A DNA stretch of 24,578 bases. It comes from CAZDVQ01 sp964508975. Lineage in GTDB: Bacteria; Bacteroidota; Bacteroidia; Chitinophagales; Saprospiraceae. Below are positions 1 to 7,096 of the stretch, in pieces; positions within the stretch are counted from its first letter, which is position 1; each line of letters begins with the position of its first letter. The notes under the pieces are model-generated. The model did no database searches. It saw nothing but the letters and a program-made list of their open reading frames with translations, and was not told the DNA's origin. Where the stretch lies: positions 1 through 24,578 of the forward strand of contig CAZDVQ010000064.1 of the NCBI GenBank assembly GCA_964508975.1, given 5' to 3'. A program made the position numbers and the translations under genes.

Positions 1-711
1 TGAAACCACGTCGGCCTCGCGAGGCGACAAACTTTCGAGGCAGTTGAGCACTTCTTCGCGGAGTGATTGGCGCATGATACCGTTATCGGCGTAATCGCTC
101 ACCTCGCAAGGCATCATGTCGAGGATGGTAGCTGAATCTTCTTCATCTTCGCGCAAGGGGGCGTTAACCGAAACGTGTTGGCTACGGCCTTTCAGGATGT
201 CGCGTACATCCCGGGCTTGAACACCCAGTACGTCGGCGAGTTCTTCGTCGCTCGGTTCGCGTTCAAACTCTTGTACAAACGAGAGGTAAGCATCGTTTAC
301 ACGGTGGTATGAGCTGGCCTTATTGAGGGGTTGACGAACAATTTTAGCGTGGTCGACAATAGACTGCAAAATAGACTGGCGGATCCACCACACGGCGTAA
401 GAAATAAACTTGAAGCCTTTCGACTCGTCGAAACGTTGAGCGGCTTTCATGAGGCCAACATTACCCTCGTTGATGAGGTCGGACAGTGGGAGGCCTTGAT
501 TTTGGTATTGTTTAGCCACAGAGACCACAAAGCGTAAGTTAGCGCGGGTCATGCGTTCGAGGGCAACGGGATCACCGGCTTTGATGCGTTTAGCCAGGCG
601 GGTTTCCTCCTCGATGGTGAGCAACTCGATACGACCTATATCATTAAGGTACTTGTCGAGGGCCAAGCTTTCACGAGTCGTGATTTTGTTGGTAATTTTT
701 AACTGTCTCAT
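1..711 (-). CDS. rpoD: Primary RNA polymerase sigma factor (RpoD/SigA), 3' end cut by window
   Basis: The minus strand reads open from an ATG at 709-711 to the window edge, giving 237 residues with no stop. The protein starts MRQLKITNKITTRESLALDK and then shows the sigma-70 regions in order: region 1.2 (LDKYLNDIGRI), region 2 (NLRFVVSVAKQYQNQGLPLSDLI, then the RFDESKGFKFISYAVWWIRQ core-binding and -10 recognition block), region 3 (SYHRVNDAYLSFVQEFEREP) and the start of region 4 (LNCLESLSPREADVV). There is no long region 1.1, which fits the short Bacteroidota primary sigma factor of just under 300 residues, so roughly the last 50 residues (the -35-binding helix-turn-helix) lie outside. The protein directs core polymerase to housekeeping promoters, here presumably the TAnnTTTG type seen elsewhere in the window. 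I see no clear TAnnTTTG box directly upstream. Confidence 0.96.
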   Translation of the reverse strand, partial: MRQLKITNKITTRESLALDKYLNDIGRIELLTIEEETRLAKRIKAGDPVALERMTRANLRFVVSVAKQYQNQGLPLSDLINEGNVGLMKAAQRFDESKGFKFISYAVWWIRQSILQSIVDHAKIVRQPLNKASSYHRVNDAYLSFVQEFEREPSDEELADVLGVQARDVRDILKGRSQHVSVNAPLREDEEDSATILDMMPCEVSDYADNGIMRQSLREEVLNCLESLSPREADVVS

Positions 712-908
712 GTGGCGAAGTGTTTAAATTGCGCTAAAAAGTGGCTACTAGCTCGTTATACAAATCCCCGCATGATAGATGAACCTACAATTGGAGTCAA
801 AAAGTTCGTTTTGCGTAAAACTTTTTGGATAACTGTCATTTATGCCTAATTTGATTTGGGTATTACCGCAGGTATCCAATTTTTTTCTAGAAGATTTATA
901 TTTTTTTT

Positions 909-1052
909 GGGCGCTTCCCCTCACGGTGTTCGGGGCCGCTGTCCGCCGCGCTCCCTGAACGGCGGGCCCCTGCGCTACGCTGGTGGCCCGCCGCTGCGCG
1001 GCGGCGCTTTGGCCAGCTAGCGCGGAAGCACTGCGGCAAAGCCGCAGTGCTT
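909..1052 (+). repeat. GC-rich intergenic element, copy A
   Basis: This is the longest of nine related copies. It begins GGGCGCTTCCCC straight after a run of eight T. A CCCC...GGGG arm pair follows, then a GGCGGGCCCC...GGCCCGCC block and a small GCGGCGC hairpin. The 3' end is a perfect 12-bp stem (1026-1037 with 1041-1052) closed by an AAA loop. Copy H ends with the same GGCAAAGCC loop region but different outer stem bases, which points to conserved structure rather than conserved sequence. It lies between divergent genes. Confidence 0.75.
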
Positions 1053-1058
1053 AGTTAT

Positions 1059-1086
1059 GATGGCAGAGAGCTGAGAGCAGAGTGAA
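1059..1086 (+). repeat. Tandem 7-bp repeat beside copy A
   Basis: Four consecutive heptamers can be read: GATGGCA, GAGAGCT, GAGAGCA, GAGTGAA. The unit is degenerate but the period is 7. It starts 6 bp beyond the 3' end of copy A. Copies C and H have period-7 arrays in the same relative position. Confidence 0.6.
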
Positions 1087-1270
1087 TTATTAGTTACAAG
1101 ATATTAGCGTTGTGTATTAAAATGCCCCCGAGCATTGTTGGTCAAGTTTATAGATTACCACATCATAGCATCTGGTAACTTTGAACAACAGCTTTCTACC
1201 ACAGGTGATTTTACAAAGCAACGTTAATCGACACATACCATACCTGTAAGGCGAATACAATTGCTAATAA

Positions 1271-1289
1271 ATTTAGATTGAATCTAAAT
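1271..1289. promoter_or_regulatory. 19-bp perfect palindrome, candidate operator
   Basis: ATTTAGATTGAATCTAAAT reads as two 9-bp inverted arms around a central G. It sits about 185 bp upstream of the 1475 gene and about 45 bp upstream of the possible -7 box at 1334. This is the size and symmetry of a dimeric regulator site. The regulator is unknown. Confidence 0.4.
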
Positions 1290-1333
1290 AAAATAAAAAC
1301 CAATTTTTTTTAGTGTATTTTTTACACTTAGTG

Positions 1334-1341
1334 TATCTTTA
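1334..1341 (+). promoter_or_regulatory. Possible promoter -7 box of the starch-binding gene
   Basis: TATCTTTA matches TAnnTTTG except in the last base. It is preceded by a T-rich tract but by no clear TTTG. Just upstream, AGTGTA (1312-1317) and TACACT (1323-1328) form a small hairpin, and AGTGTA recurs at 1330-1335, overlapping the box. The start site would lie near 1348, leaving a leader of about 125 nt that carries the LacI-type palindrome. This is a weak call. Confidence 0.3.
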
Positions 1342-1385
1342 TGCTGTTAATCTAACGAAACGTATGTAAAAGTTGGGCAAGCGGC

Positions 1386-1397
1386 GCAAACGTTTGC
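1386..1397. promoter_or_regulatory. LacI-family-type operator palindrome
   Basis: GCAAACGTTTGC is a perfect 12-bp palindrome with the central CG and flanking AAA/TTT typical of LacI/PurR/MalR/CcpA-type operators. It lies 77 bp before the start codon of a secreted carbohydrate-binding-like protein, with an alpha-amylase gene next. A maltose- or starch-responsive LacI-type repressor is a reasonable inference. No such regulator gene is in the window. Confidence 0.55.
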
Positions 1398-1474
1398 ATG
1401 TCAAACTAATCATTTTGCCTGGTTTTACAAACAAAGCCTTTTACTAATTATCACACTTTTAACCTTTTTTCATC

Positions 1475-2602
1475 ATGAAGAAATTTTTACTTTCTTTCTT
1501 TGCTGTAGCTAGCACCTTTGCTGCTGTAGCACAACAAACGGTTACCTTCTCTGTAGGTATTCCAAGCACAACTACTGGCTTTACAGCAATTGACGTAACG
1601 GGTAACTGGGTTGCCGCTGCTGGTCTGGGTTCTGACTGGGGCGATGCTTTAACCTTGACTGACGGCGACGGCGACGGTGTTTACACCGGTACTGCAGTTT
1701 TACCTGATGGCTCATACGAAGCTAAATTCCGCGTTCAAAGTGCAGGTGGTACTAACTGGGAAGGTGTTCCAGGTGCATGTGCAACCAATGGTAACCGCGG
1801 TTTTACCGTAGCTGGTGGCCCAGCAGCTGTTGGTCCTTACTGTTTTGGCACCTGCGATGTAACTTGCCCTAACTTTGTTCCTGTAACGGTTAACTTTAGC
1901 GTTGACTTGAACGGTGGCCCAACAGCTGCTGATATTCCAGTTGATGCTGTTAACGGTTCTGGTAGCCCAGTAGTATACGGTATCAACATGACCGGTAACC
2001 TTGGCGGCGACGCTGGTTTTTCTGACTGGACTCCTGGTTCTATTGCATTAACTGATGCTGATGGCGACGGTATCTACACCGTTACATTGAACTTGTTGAG
2101 CAAAAACTACGAATACAAATTCTTGTTTGGATCATGGTGGAACTGGACCGACGCCCTCGGAACTGTTTTCGAATTTGCTGAGCAAGGTGCATTGTTTGCT
2201 AATGGCGATTTCACTTGCTTGAGCAATACCACTAACCCTGACAACTTTACCAACCGCGTGTTGAGCTTGTCTGGCCAAGCGGCTAACTCAACCGTTGATG
2301 TATCATTCGTATGGCAAAGCTGTGCTACTATTAGCGGCTTGAACACTGCTGGTCTTGACCTTGGCATGGCAGTTTCTCCAAACCCATTCAGCCAATCGGC
2401 TATCATCAGCTTCAGCAACGACAACGCTGCTGAGTACACTTTCACCTTGACTAGCTTGACTGGACAAGTTGTTCGCCAGCAAATGAACGTTCGTGGCAAC
2501 CAAGTAGTATTGGAGCGCAACGGCTTGTCAACTGGTATGTACTTCGCAACTTTGACCAACGCACAAGGAGCTGCTTCAACCATTAAAGTAGTTGTAGAGT
2601 AA
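1475..2602 (+). CDS. Secreted T9SS protein with two carbohydrate-binding-like beta-sandwich domains
   Basis: The 375-residue product has a signal peptide (MKKFLLSFFAVASTFAAVAQ). Two similar domains follow, at roughly residues 22-130 and 135-283. Each carries a V-TGN-x-W or M-TGN signature, an acidic TDGDGDGVYT / TDADGDGIYT strand-turn and a YEAKFR / YEYKFLF strand, which recalls CBM20/E-set starch-binding folds. Paired cysteines (CFGTC, then C) close the first domain. The last 80 or so residues form a T9SS type A sorting domain (MAVSPNPFSQSAIISF ... GLSTGMYFAT). The protein should therefore be exported through Sec and then T9SS to the surface or medium. I see no catalytic motif, so I infer polysaccharide binding rather than hydrolysis. 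The neighbouring amylase and the upstream LacI-type palindrome support a starch role. Confidence 0.85.
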   Translation: MKKFLLSFFAVASTFAAVAQQTVTFSVGIPSTTTGFTAIDVTGNWVAAAGLGSDWGDALTLTDGDGDGVYTGTAVLPDGSYEAKFRVQSAGGTNWEGVPGACATNGNRGFTVAGGPAAVGPYCFGTCDVTCPNFVPVTVNFSVDLNGGPTAADIPVDAVNGSGSPVVYGINMTGNLGGDAGFSDWTPGSIALTDADGDGIYTVTLNLLSKNYEYKFLFGSWWNWTDALGTVFEFAEQGALFANGDFTCLSNTTNPDNFTNRVLSLSGQAANSTVDVSFVWQSCATISGLNTAGLDLGMAVSPNPFSQSAIISFSNDNAAEYTFTLTSLTGQVVRQQMNVRGNQVVLERNGLSTGMYFATLTNAQGAASTIKVVVE

Positions 2603-2638
2603 TCTAATAACTGTTTTGCAGTATTGTAATCCTTATTT

Positions 2639-2672
2639 AGCCCGCGCTGGTAAACCCTGCGCGGGCTTTTTT
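2639..2672 (+). terminator. Rho-independent terminator after the starch-binding gene
   Basis: AGCCCGCGC (2639-2647) pairs perfectly with GCGCGGGCT (2659-2667), with an 11-nt loop and a six-T run from 2667 to 2672. It lies 36 bp after the stop, so the amylase gene downstream probably has its own promoter. Confidence 0.9.
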
Positions 2673-2696
2673 AGTTGTATACCTATAGGCCTCCCA

Positions 2697-2800
2697 CTTG
2701 CGCCAGGTGCCCGGCGGGCGCGGCTGAAAGCCGCGGTGCGTAGCACGGAGCGATTAGCGAACCCCAGAGGGGACCGACGGCGCGCAGCGCCGGGGCGCCC
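2697..2800 (-). repeat. GC-rich intergenic element, copy B
   Basis: Read on the minus strand it begins TTTTTTGGGCGCCCC. It continues with GGCGC/GCGCC arms, CCCCTCTGGGG, CGCTCC, the GTGCTACGCAC hairpin and GCGGCTTTCAGCCGC, and ends near CCGGGCACCTGGCGCAAG. It lies between two co-oriented plus-strand genes but points the other way, so it is not simply part of their transcription units. Confidence 0.75.
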
Positions 2801-2820
2801 AAAAAATTAGATATTTTTGA

Positions 2821-2844
2821 GATTTAGCTAGCTTTGGCTAAATC
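2821..2844 (+). promoter_or_regulatory. Amylase promoter box inside a palindrome
   Basis: GATTTAGC (2821-2828) and GCTAAATC (2837-2844) are perfect 8-bp inverted arms. The 8 bases between them, TAGCTTTG, match the TAnnTTTG -7 box exactly. No good TTTG lies at the expected upstream distance, so the promoter may need an activator, or the palindrome may be a repressor site over the box. A second small palindrome, TTTAGCTAAA, lies at 2859-2868, before the ATG at 2880. Confidence 0.5.
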
Positions 2845-2879
2845 AGCATTTTGCAACCTTTAGCTAAAAAGTGAAATAA

Positions 2880-5735
2880 ATGAAGCATCTATTACTATTT
2901 CTATCCTTGGCCCTGGTACAAATAACCACGGCACAGGTGACGACCAACCCGATTTTTGCCACCCAGACCGACCAGGTGACCATCACCTTCGACGCCTCGC
3001 AAGGCAACGGCGCACTAGCTGGATTACCTGCGGGTACCGTGGTTTATGCCCATACCGGTGTAATTACCCAAACTGGCGGCGCCGGCAACTGGCAGTACGT
3101 GGTAGGCAACTGGGGTACCGCCGACGCTCGCGTGGCTATGACCCGTGTTGGCACCTCTGATTTGTACACATTGACCTACAGCCCAACGCTGTTTGACTGG
3201 TACGACTCGAACAACAACGACAATACAATCATCCCCGGGGGAACCGTTATTACTGGCCTAGCCTTCGTGTTCCGCAACCAAGCGGGCTCCCTAGTGGGCC
3301 GTGCAGCTGGCGGCGGTGATATTTTTATACCTATATATACGAGTAGTTCAAATTTGCTGGCCACCATCGTAAGCCCAGCCAGCAACGGCTTTATTGCTAG
3401 CGTAGGTAGCACCATCAACGTGGAAGGCGCTAGCTCGGTAACCGCCGATCTTGAATTATTTGACAATGGTACCCTCATCGCCTCTGGCAATGGTACCAGT
3501 CTACAGCATACCATCAACGTGACTGCCCCTGGCGACCACGTGGTGCGCTTCGAGGCTAGCAATTTGGCAACTACTGTTGTAGATAGTTTTGTGTACGTGG
3601 TTAACCCCTCCGTTAACGTGCAAGACCCTCCCGCCGGCACATTGGATGGCATTAACTACCTGAGCCCAACCTCGGTGGTATTACGCCTGTTTGCACCCAA
3701 CAAACAGTACGTTTATTTACTGAGCGACCTGAGCGACTGGCTGCCGAGCACCCAGTATTTCATGAACCGCTCCACCGATGGCAATACCTGGTGGATTCAA
3801 CTCAATAACCTGAGCCCTGGCCAATATTACCGTTTCCAATATTATGTGGATGGCCAAATCAAAGTAGCCGACCCATACTGCGAGCTGGTACTCGACCCCT
3901 GGAACGACCCCTTCATCACATCGGCAACTTTCCCAAACATGCCCACGTACCCAGCAAACTTGACACAAGGTATTGTTGGTGTGTTCCAAACGGCACAAAG
4001 CCCTTACAACTGGCAAACAACGAGCTTTACACCGCCCAGTAAAACCGATGCCATTTACTACGAGTTACACCTCCGCGACTTCCTGGGTACACATAGCTAT
4101 GTAACCTTGAAAGACACCCTGGATTACCTGGAGAACCTAGGGGTTAACGTCATTAAACTCATGCCTGTGCAAGAGTTTGAAGGCAACATCAGCTGGGGTT
4201 ACAACCCATCGTTCCACATGGCCTTGGATAAATATTACGGTACCAAAAACCAGTTGAAAGCCTTTATCGACGAATGTCACTCGCGAGGCATAGCCGTGGT
4301 ACTCGACGTGGTATACAACCACGTATTTGGCCAAAGCCCACTGGCGCAACTCTACTGGGATGCCGCCAACAACCGCCCCGCCGCCGATAACCCTTGGGTT
4401 AACCCCATCGAACGCCACCCCTTTAACGTGGGCTACGATGTAAACCATGAATCACAAGCCACTCGCAACTGGCTTGACCGAGTAATGCGCCACTGGATTA
4501 CTGAATTCCGTGTAGATGGTTTCCGTTTTGACCTCTCGAAAGGATTTACCCAAACCAACTCTGGCTCGAATGTAGGCCAATGGGGCCAGTATGACCTATC
4601 GCGTATCAACAACTTGAAACGCATTGCAGATGTATGCTGGGCTGCAGATGCTGATTTCTACGTCATACTTGAGCACTTTGCCGACAATAACGAAGAGCGC
4701 GAGCTGTCGAACTATGGCATGATGCTCTGGGGCAAAGCTACCGACCCATACAACGAAGGTACCATGGGCTATCCCAACAACTCGAACTTTGGCTATGCCA
4801 TGTCGTACCAGTCGCGTACCTGGAGCAATCCACACCTAGTAGGCTACATGGAAAGCCACGACGAGGAGCGCTTGATGTACAAAAATTTAAATTTCGGCGC
4901 CACACAAGGGGGCTATAACGTCCGCGACTTGGCCACGGCGCTACGCCGCCAAGAATTGGCCGCCAACTTCTTCTTCCCTATTCCTGGGCCTAAAATGATT
5001 TGGCAATTTGGCGAGTTAGGCTACGATGTATCCATCAACTACTGCCAAAACGGAACCATTAATACCAACTGTAGAACCGACCCTAAACCCATCCGTTGGA
5101 GTTACTTTACCCAAGCCAACCGCCGCCGCCTGTACGATGTATATGCTGCATTGGCCAAGTTGCGCGTTGATGAGCCTGCCTTTGAAACCACCAACTTCCA
5201 GCTACAACCGGCTGGTGCACAAAAAGCTATCCGCTTAAACCACAACAGCATGAACGTTATCGTGGTGGGTAATTTTGGCATGACCGCTGGCGACAATAGC
5301 CCTGTGTTCCAACATAACGGCTGGTGGTACGAGTTCTGGAGCGGGGATAGCCTGAACGTGACTGACGTGAACCAAGCCATCAATTTACAAGCGGGCGAGT
5401 ACCGTTTATACACAGATGTACGCCTGCAAGTACCGCCCGTGTTCAACAATCTTAGCCAAATTACACCTGCCATCGAGGGTTTACAAGTATTCCCAAACCC
5501 AACGGAAGGCGAGTTAAACATCCGTTATACCTTAGAGCAAGGCGGACAAACCCAGGTTGACGTCATCGACATGCAGGGCCGTGTGCTGGCCCGTATCTTT
5601 GAAGGCGAACAGTTCTCCGGTGCGCAATGGCTCAGCTGGGACTTGGGCAACAGCCTCCCCGCAGGTATGTACATGCTACGCGTAAGCAACCAAAAACAAG
5701 TGCTCAGCACTCGTTTTGTAGTACAAGGACAATAA
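2880..5735 (+). CDS. Secreted GH13 alpha-amylase with T9SS sorting domain
   Basis: This 951-residue extracellular alpha-glucan hydrolase starts with a signal peptide (MKHLLLFLSLALVQITTAQ). N-terminal beta domains follow (about 20-260), then an E-set/CBM48-like domain (about 260-350: VVLRLFAPNKQYVYLLSDLS) and a GH13 catalytic barrel (from about 390: DAIYYELHLRDF). The four GH13 regions are intact: DVVYNH (D476), GFRFDLSK (nucleophile D551), VILEH (acid/base E598) and ESHDE (D661). The C terminus (LQVFPNPTEGELNIRY ... LPAGMYMLRV) is a T9SS type A sorting domain. It should cut alpha-1,4 linkages in starch or glycogen outside the cell. Its exact specificity cannot be read from motifs. It probably works with the upstream binding-like protein. 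No SusC/SusD pair is present in the window. Confidence 0.93.
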   Translation: MKHLLLFLSLALVQITTAQVTTNPIFATQTDQVTITFDASQGNGALAGLPAGTVVYAHTGVITQTGGAGNWQYVVGNWGTADARVAMTRVGTSDLYTLTYSPTLFDWYDSNNNDNTIIPGGTVITGLAFVFRNQAGSLVGRAAGGGDIFIPIYTSSSNLLATIVSPASNGFIASVGSTINVEGASSVTADLELFDNGTLIASGNGTSLQHTINVTAPGDHVVRFEASNLATTVVDSFVYVVNPSVNVQDPPAGTLDGINYLSPTSVVLRLFAPNKQYVYLLSDLSDWLPSTQYFMNRSTDGNTWWIQLNNLSPGQYYRFQYYVDGQIKVADPYCELVLDPWNDPFITSATFPNMPTYPANLTQGIVGVFQTAQSPYNWQTTSFTPPSKTDAIYYELHLRDFLGTHSYVTLKDTLDYLENLGVNVIKLMPVQEFEGNISWGYNPSFHMALDKYYGTKNQLKAFIDECHSRGIAVVLDVVYNHVFGQSPLAQLYWDAANNRPAADNPWVNPIERHPFNVGYDVNHESQATRNWLDRVMRHWITEFRVDGFRFDLSKGFTQTNSGSNVGQWGQYDLSRINNLKRIADVCWAADADFYVILEHFADNNEERELSNYGMMLWGKATDPYNEGTMGYPNNSNFGYAMSYQSRTWSNPHLVGYMESHDEERLMYKNLNFGATQGGYNVRDLATALRRQELAANFFFPIPGPKMIWQFGELGYDVSINYCQNGTINTNCRTDPKPIRWSYFTQANRRRLYDVYAALAKLRVDEPAFETTNFQLQPAGAQKAIRLNHNSMNVIVVGNFGMTAGDNSPVFQHNGWWYEFWSGDSLNVTDVNQAINLQAGEYRLYTDVRLQVPPVFNNLSQITPAIEGLQVFPNPTEGELNIRYTLEQGGQTQVDVIDMQGRVLARIFEGEQFSGAQWLSWDLGNSLPAGMYMLRVSNQKQVLSTRFVVQGQ

Positions 5736-5757
5736 TTTTAGTTCTTTTTTAGGATTT

Positions 5758-5871
5758 GGGCGTGCCCCCCGCTGCTGGTAACCCAGCGCGGGGGTCGCTC
5801 CGTTCCGGGGGTCGCTTTGCTCCGTGCTTTGCACCAGCGCCTACGGCGCTGCCCTCCACGCAGCTCACGCA
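5758..5871 (+). repeat. GC-rich intergenic element, copy C
   Basis: It begins GGGCGTGCCCCCCGC after ATTT, 22 bp past the amylase stop. It has a CCCCCCGCTG...CAGCGCGGGGG arm pair, GTCGCTCCGTTCCGGGGG, the GTGCTTTGCACC hairpin, AGCGCCTACGGCGCT, and the ending CCCTCCACGCAGCTCACGCA. Copy E shares this core and ending almost exactly, so C and E are the closest pair in the window. Confidence 0.8.
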
Positions 5872-5875
5872 AGAC

Positions 5876-5941
5876 GAGATAGAAGATAGAAGATAGGAGA
5901 GATGAGTTTTTCTTCTATCTCATCTCTCCTATCTTCTATCT
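5876..5941 (+). repeat. Heptamer repeat array forming a 23-bp inverted repeat beside copy C
   Basis: From 5876 the units GAGATAG, AAGATAG, AAGATAG can be read with period 7. The stretch 5884-5906 is repeated in perfect inverted form at 5919-5941, with a 12-nt T-rich spacer, so a 23-bp hairpin is possible. The array starts 4 bp beyond the 3' end of copy C. It may also act as a transcription barrier after the amylase gene, because no classical terminator lies there. Confidence 0.75.
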
Positions 5942-5965
5942 CCTAACTCCTGTCTAAAAAAATCT

Positions 5966-5973
5966 TATCTTTG
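5966..5973 (+). promoter_or_regulatory. Promoter -7 box of the 6028-9391 gene run
   Basis: TATCTTTG matches TAnnTTTG exactly and lies 55 bp before the first ATG of the run. No clear TTG is present 17-23 bp upstream, so the call rests on the -7 box and its position. The box lies 25 bp after the inverted repeat. Confidence 0.45.
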
Positions 5974-6027
5974 TTCCGAATAAATTGCGCCTTGCGTATA
6001 TTTACACCTAATTTTATTCGACACTAG

Positions 6028-6477
6028 ATGCCTGAAGAACTCTATAACTTTGACCTCGTCATGTTTCCCGAAACTAATTCTGTGGAAAAAAAATGGAGTG
6101 GAAGCAACCATAAAGGCATCATGTGCGTCTTCAAAGTAAGCGATTCCTCTGATCGGGCAACAAAGGTTGCTTTTTTGGAAAAAGTTTTCGCTGCGGTACA
6201 CTGTAACTTACAGGAAGATTCAGCTATTTACGACTATGAATCAACCGAACAGCCCCTGCCTTTGGCTAGGATGATAAGACTTACAGACGCACGAAAAGTG
6301 TTTGTTTTTGGTTTTGAAGCGCATGAATTAAACTTCCAGCTACAAGTGAAGTTAAACCACCCTTTCAAGTGGAAAAACAGCGAGATTGTATTTTCACAAG
6401 GTTTGGATTTACTTCAAGCAAACCAAGATTTCAAAAAAGCCTTATGGCTAGCTTTAAAACACATTTTCCAAGTTTAA
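6028..6477 (+). CDS. Small protein, possible DNA polymerase III psi-like subunit
   Basis: This 149-residue protein has no signal peptide and no membrane segment. I do not recognise it with certainty. Its outline runs: a hydrophobic strand (GIMCVFKV), an amphipathic helix (KVAFLEKVFAAVHCNL), a second strand (KVFVFGF), and a C-terminal strand and helix (IVFSQGLDLLQANQDFKKAL, then W). The last part resembles the C-terminal end of E. coli HolD, the psi subunit (SPALTDLRANPTARAALW), including the L-x2-L-x-A-N and A-L-W positions. If real, it would join the polymerase III clamp loader. Its stop is separated from rdgB by a single base, so the two are almost certainly co-transcribed. The psi assignment is an inference from comparison by eye; the safe call is conserved hypothetical. 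Confidence 0.8.
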   Translation: MPEELYNFDLVMFPETNSVEKKWSGSNHKGIMCVFKVSDSSDRATKVAFLEKVFAAVHCNLQEDSAIYDYESTEQPLPLARMIRLTDARKVFVFGFEAHELNFQLQVKLNHPFKWKNSEIVFSQGLDLLQANQDFKKALWLALKHIFQV

Positions 6478-6478
6478 G

Positions 6479-7078
6479 ATGGATACGCTAAAATTGGTCT
6501 TCGCCACACACAACCCCAACAAGGTTGTTGAAATTGCTGACATGCTGGAAGGTATTTACCATTTCGAAAACCTGACACAAGTTGGCATACACGAAGAAAT
6601 TCCAGAAGACCAAGATACCATTGAGGGTAACGCTGTACAAAAAGCGATGTTCGTGTACGAACATTATGGTTTAAACTGCTTTGCAGAAGATACCGGGCTA
6701 ATTATTGACGCACTAGATGGCAGGCCAGGTGTTTACACGGCCCGTTATGCTGGCGACAGTAAAGACCCAGAAGCCAATATGAACAAGGTATTGGCAGAAC
6801 TCGATGGACAAAACGTTCGCTCCGCACGTTTTAAAACGGTGATAGCCTTGGTCATTGATGGTAAGGTTTCCCAATTTGAAGGGGTGTGTGAAGGACAAAT
6901 AGCCAGCGCAAAAAAAGGGCAACATGGTTTCGGCTATGACCCTATTTTTATACCGGAAGGGTTTACCCAGACCTTCGCCGAACTTGACAAGAAAACGAAA
7001 GCTACTATCAGTCATCGCGGCAAAGCCGTCGAGCGGCTGGTAGCCTACCTCAAAAACTTAAACTCAAACCAAGGCTAG
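6479..7078 (+). CDS. rdgB: XTP/dITP diphosphatase (RdgB/HAM1 family)
   Basis: The 199-residue length is typical. The N terminus LVFATHNPNKVVEI is the family's substrate-binding start, followed by FAEDTGLIIDALDGRPGVYT with the metal-binding acidic residues, GFGYDPIF, and the C-terminal SHRGKAV motif. The enzyme hydrolyses dITP, XTP and related damaged purine triphosphates to monophosphates and pyrophosphate, keeping them out of DNA and RNA. It is cytosolic. It sits 1 bp after the psi-like gene and 18 bp before the sigma factor gene, so all are probably read as one message. Confidence 0.95.
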   Translation: MDTLKLVFATHNPNKVVEIADMLEGIYHFENLTQVGIHEEIPEDQDTIEGNAVQKAMFVYEHYGLNCFAEDTGLIIDALDGRPGVYTARYAGDSKDPEANMNKVLAELDGQNVRSARFKTVIALVIDGKVSQFEGVCEGQIASAKKGQHGFGYDPIFIPEGFTQTFAELDKKTKATISHRGKAVERLVAYLKNLNSNQG

Positions 7079-7096
7079 TTCGCTAGCTGTAATGGG

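Larger units (their letters stand above)
712..1474. other. Long gene-free stretch between rpoD and the starch-binding gene
   Basis: No convincing gene is present in these 763 bases between divergent genes. From left to right they hold: an AT-rich hairpin (9-bp arms 798-806 and 819-827) upstream of rpoD; GC-rich element copy A (909-1052); a tandem 7-bp repeat (1059-1086); about 180 bases without recognisable structure (1087-1270); and a palindrome-rich region upstream of the 1475 gene (1271-1397). The palindrome-rich part is probably its control region. Confidence 0.7.

Noticed and set aside
331..537. Plus-strand open frame inside rpoD
   Set aside because: It is antisense to the clear sigma-70 coding frame and has no recognisable protein features.
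2107..2583. 158-codon minus-strand frame inside the starch-binding gene
   Set aside because: It is a mirror frame of a gene with regular codon use; no domain, signal or promoter supports it.
2616..2810. Open frame of 64 codons spanning a terminator and copy B
   Set aside because: It runs through the hairpin terminator and the GC-rich repeat; its Arg/Ala-rich translation reflects repeat composition, not a protein.
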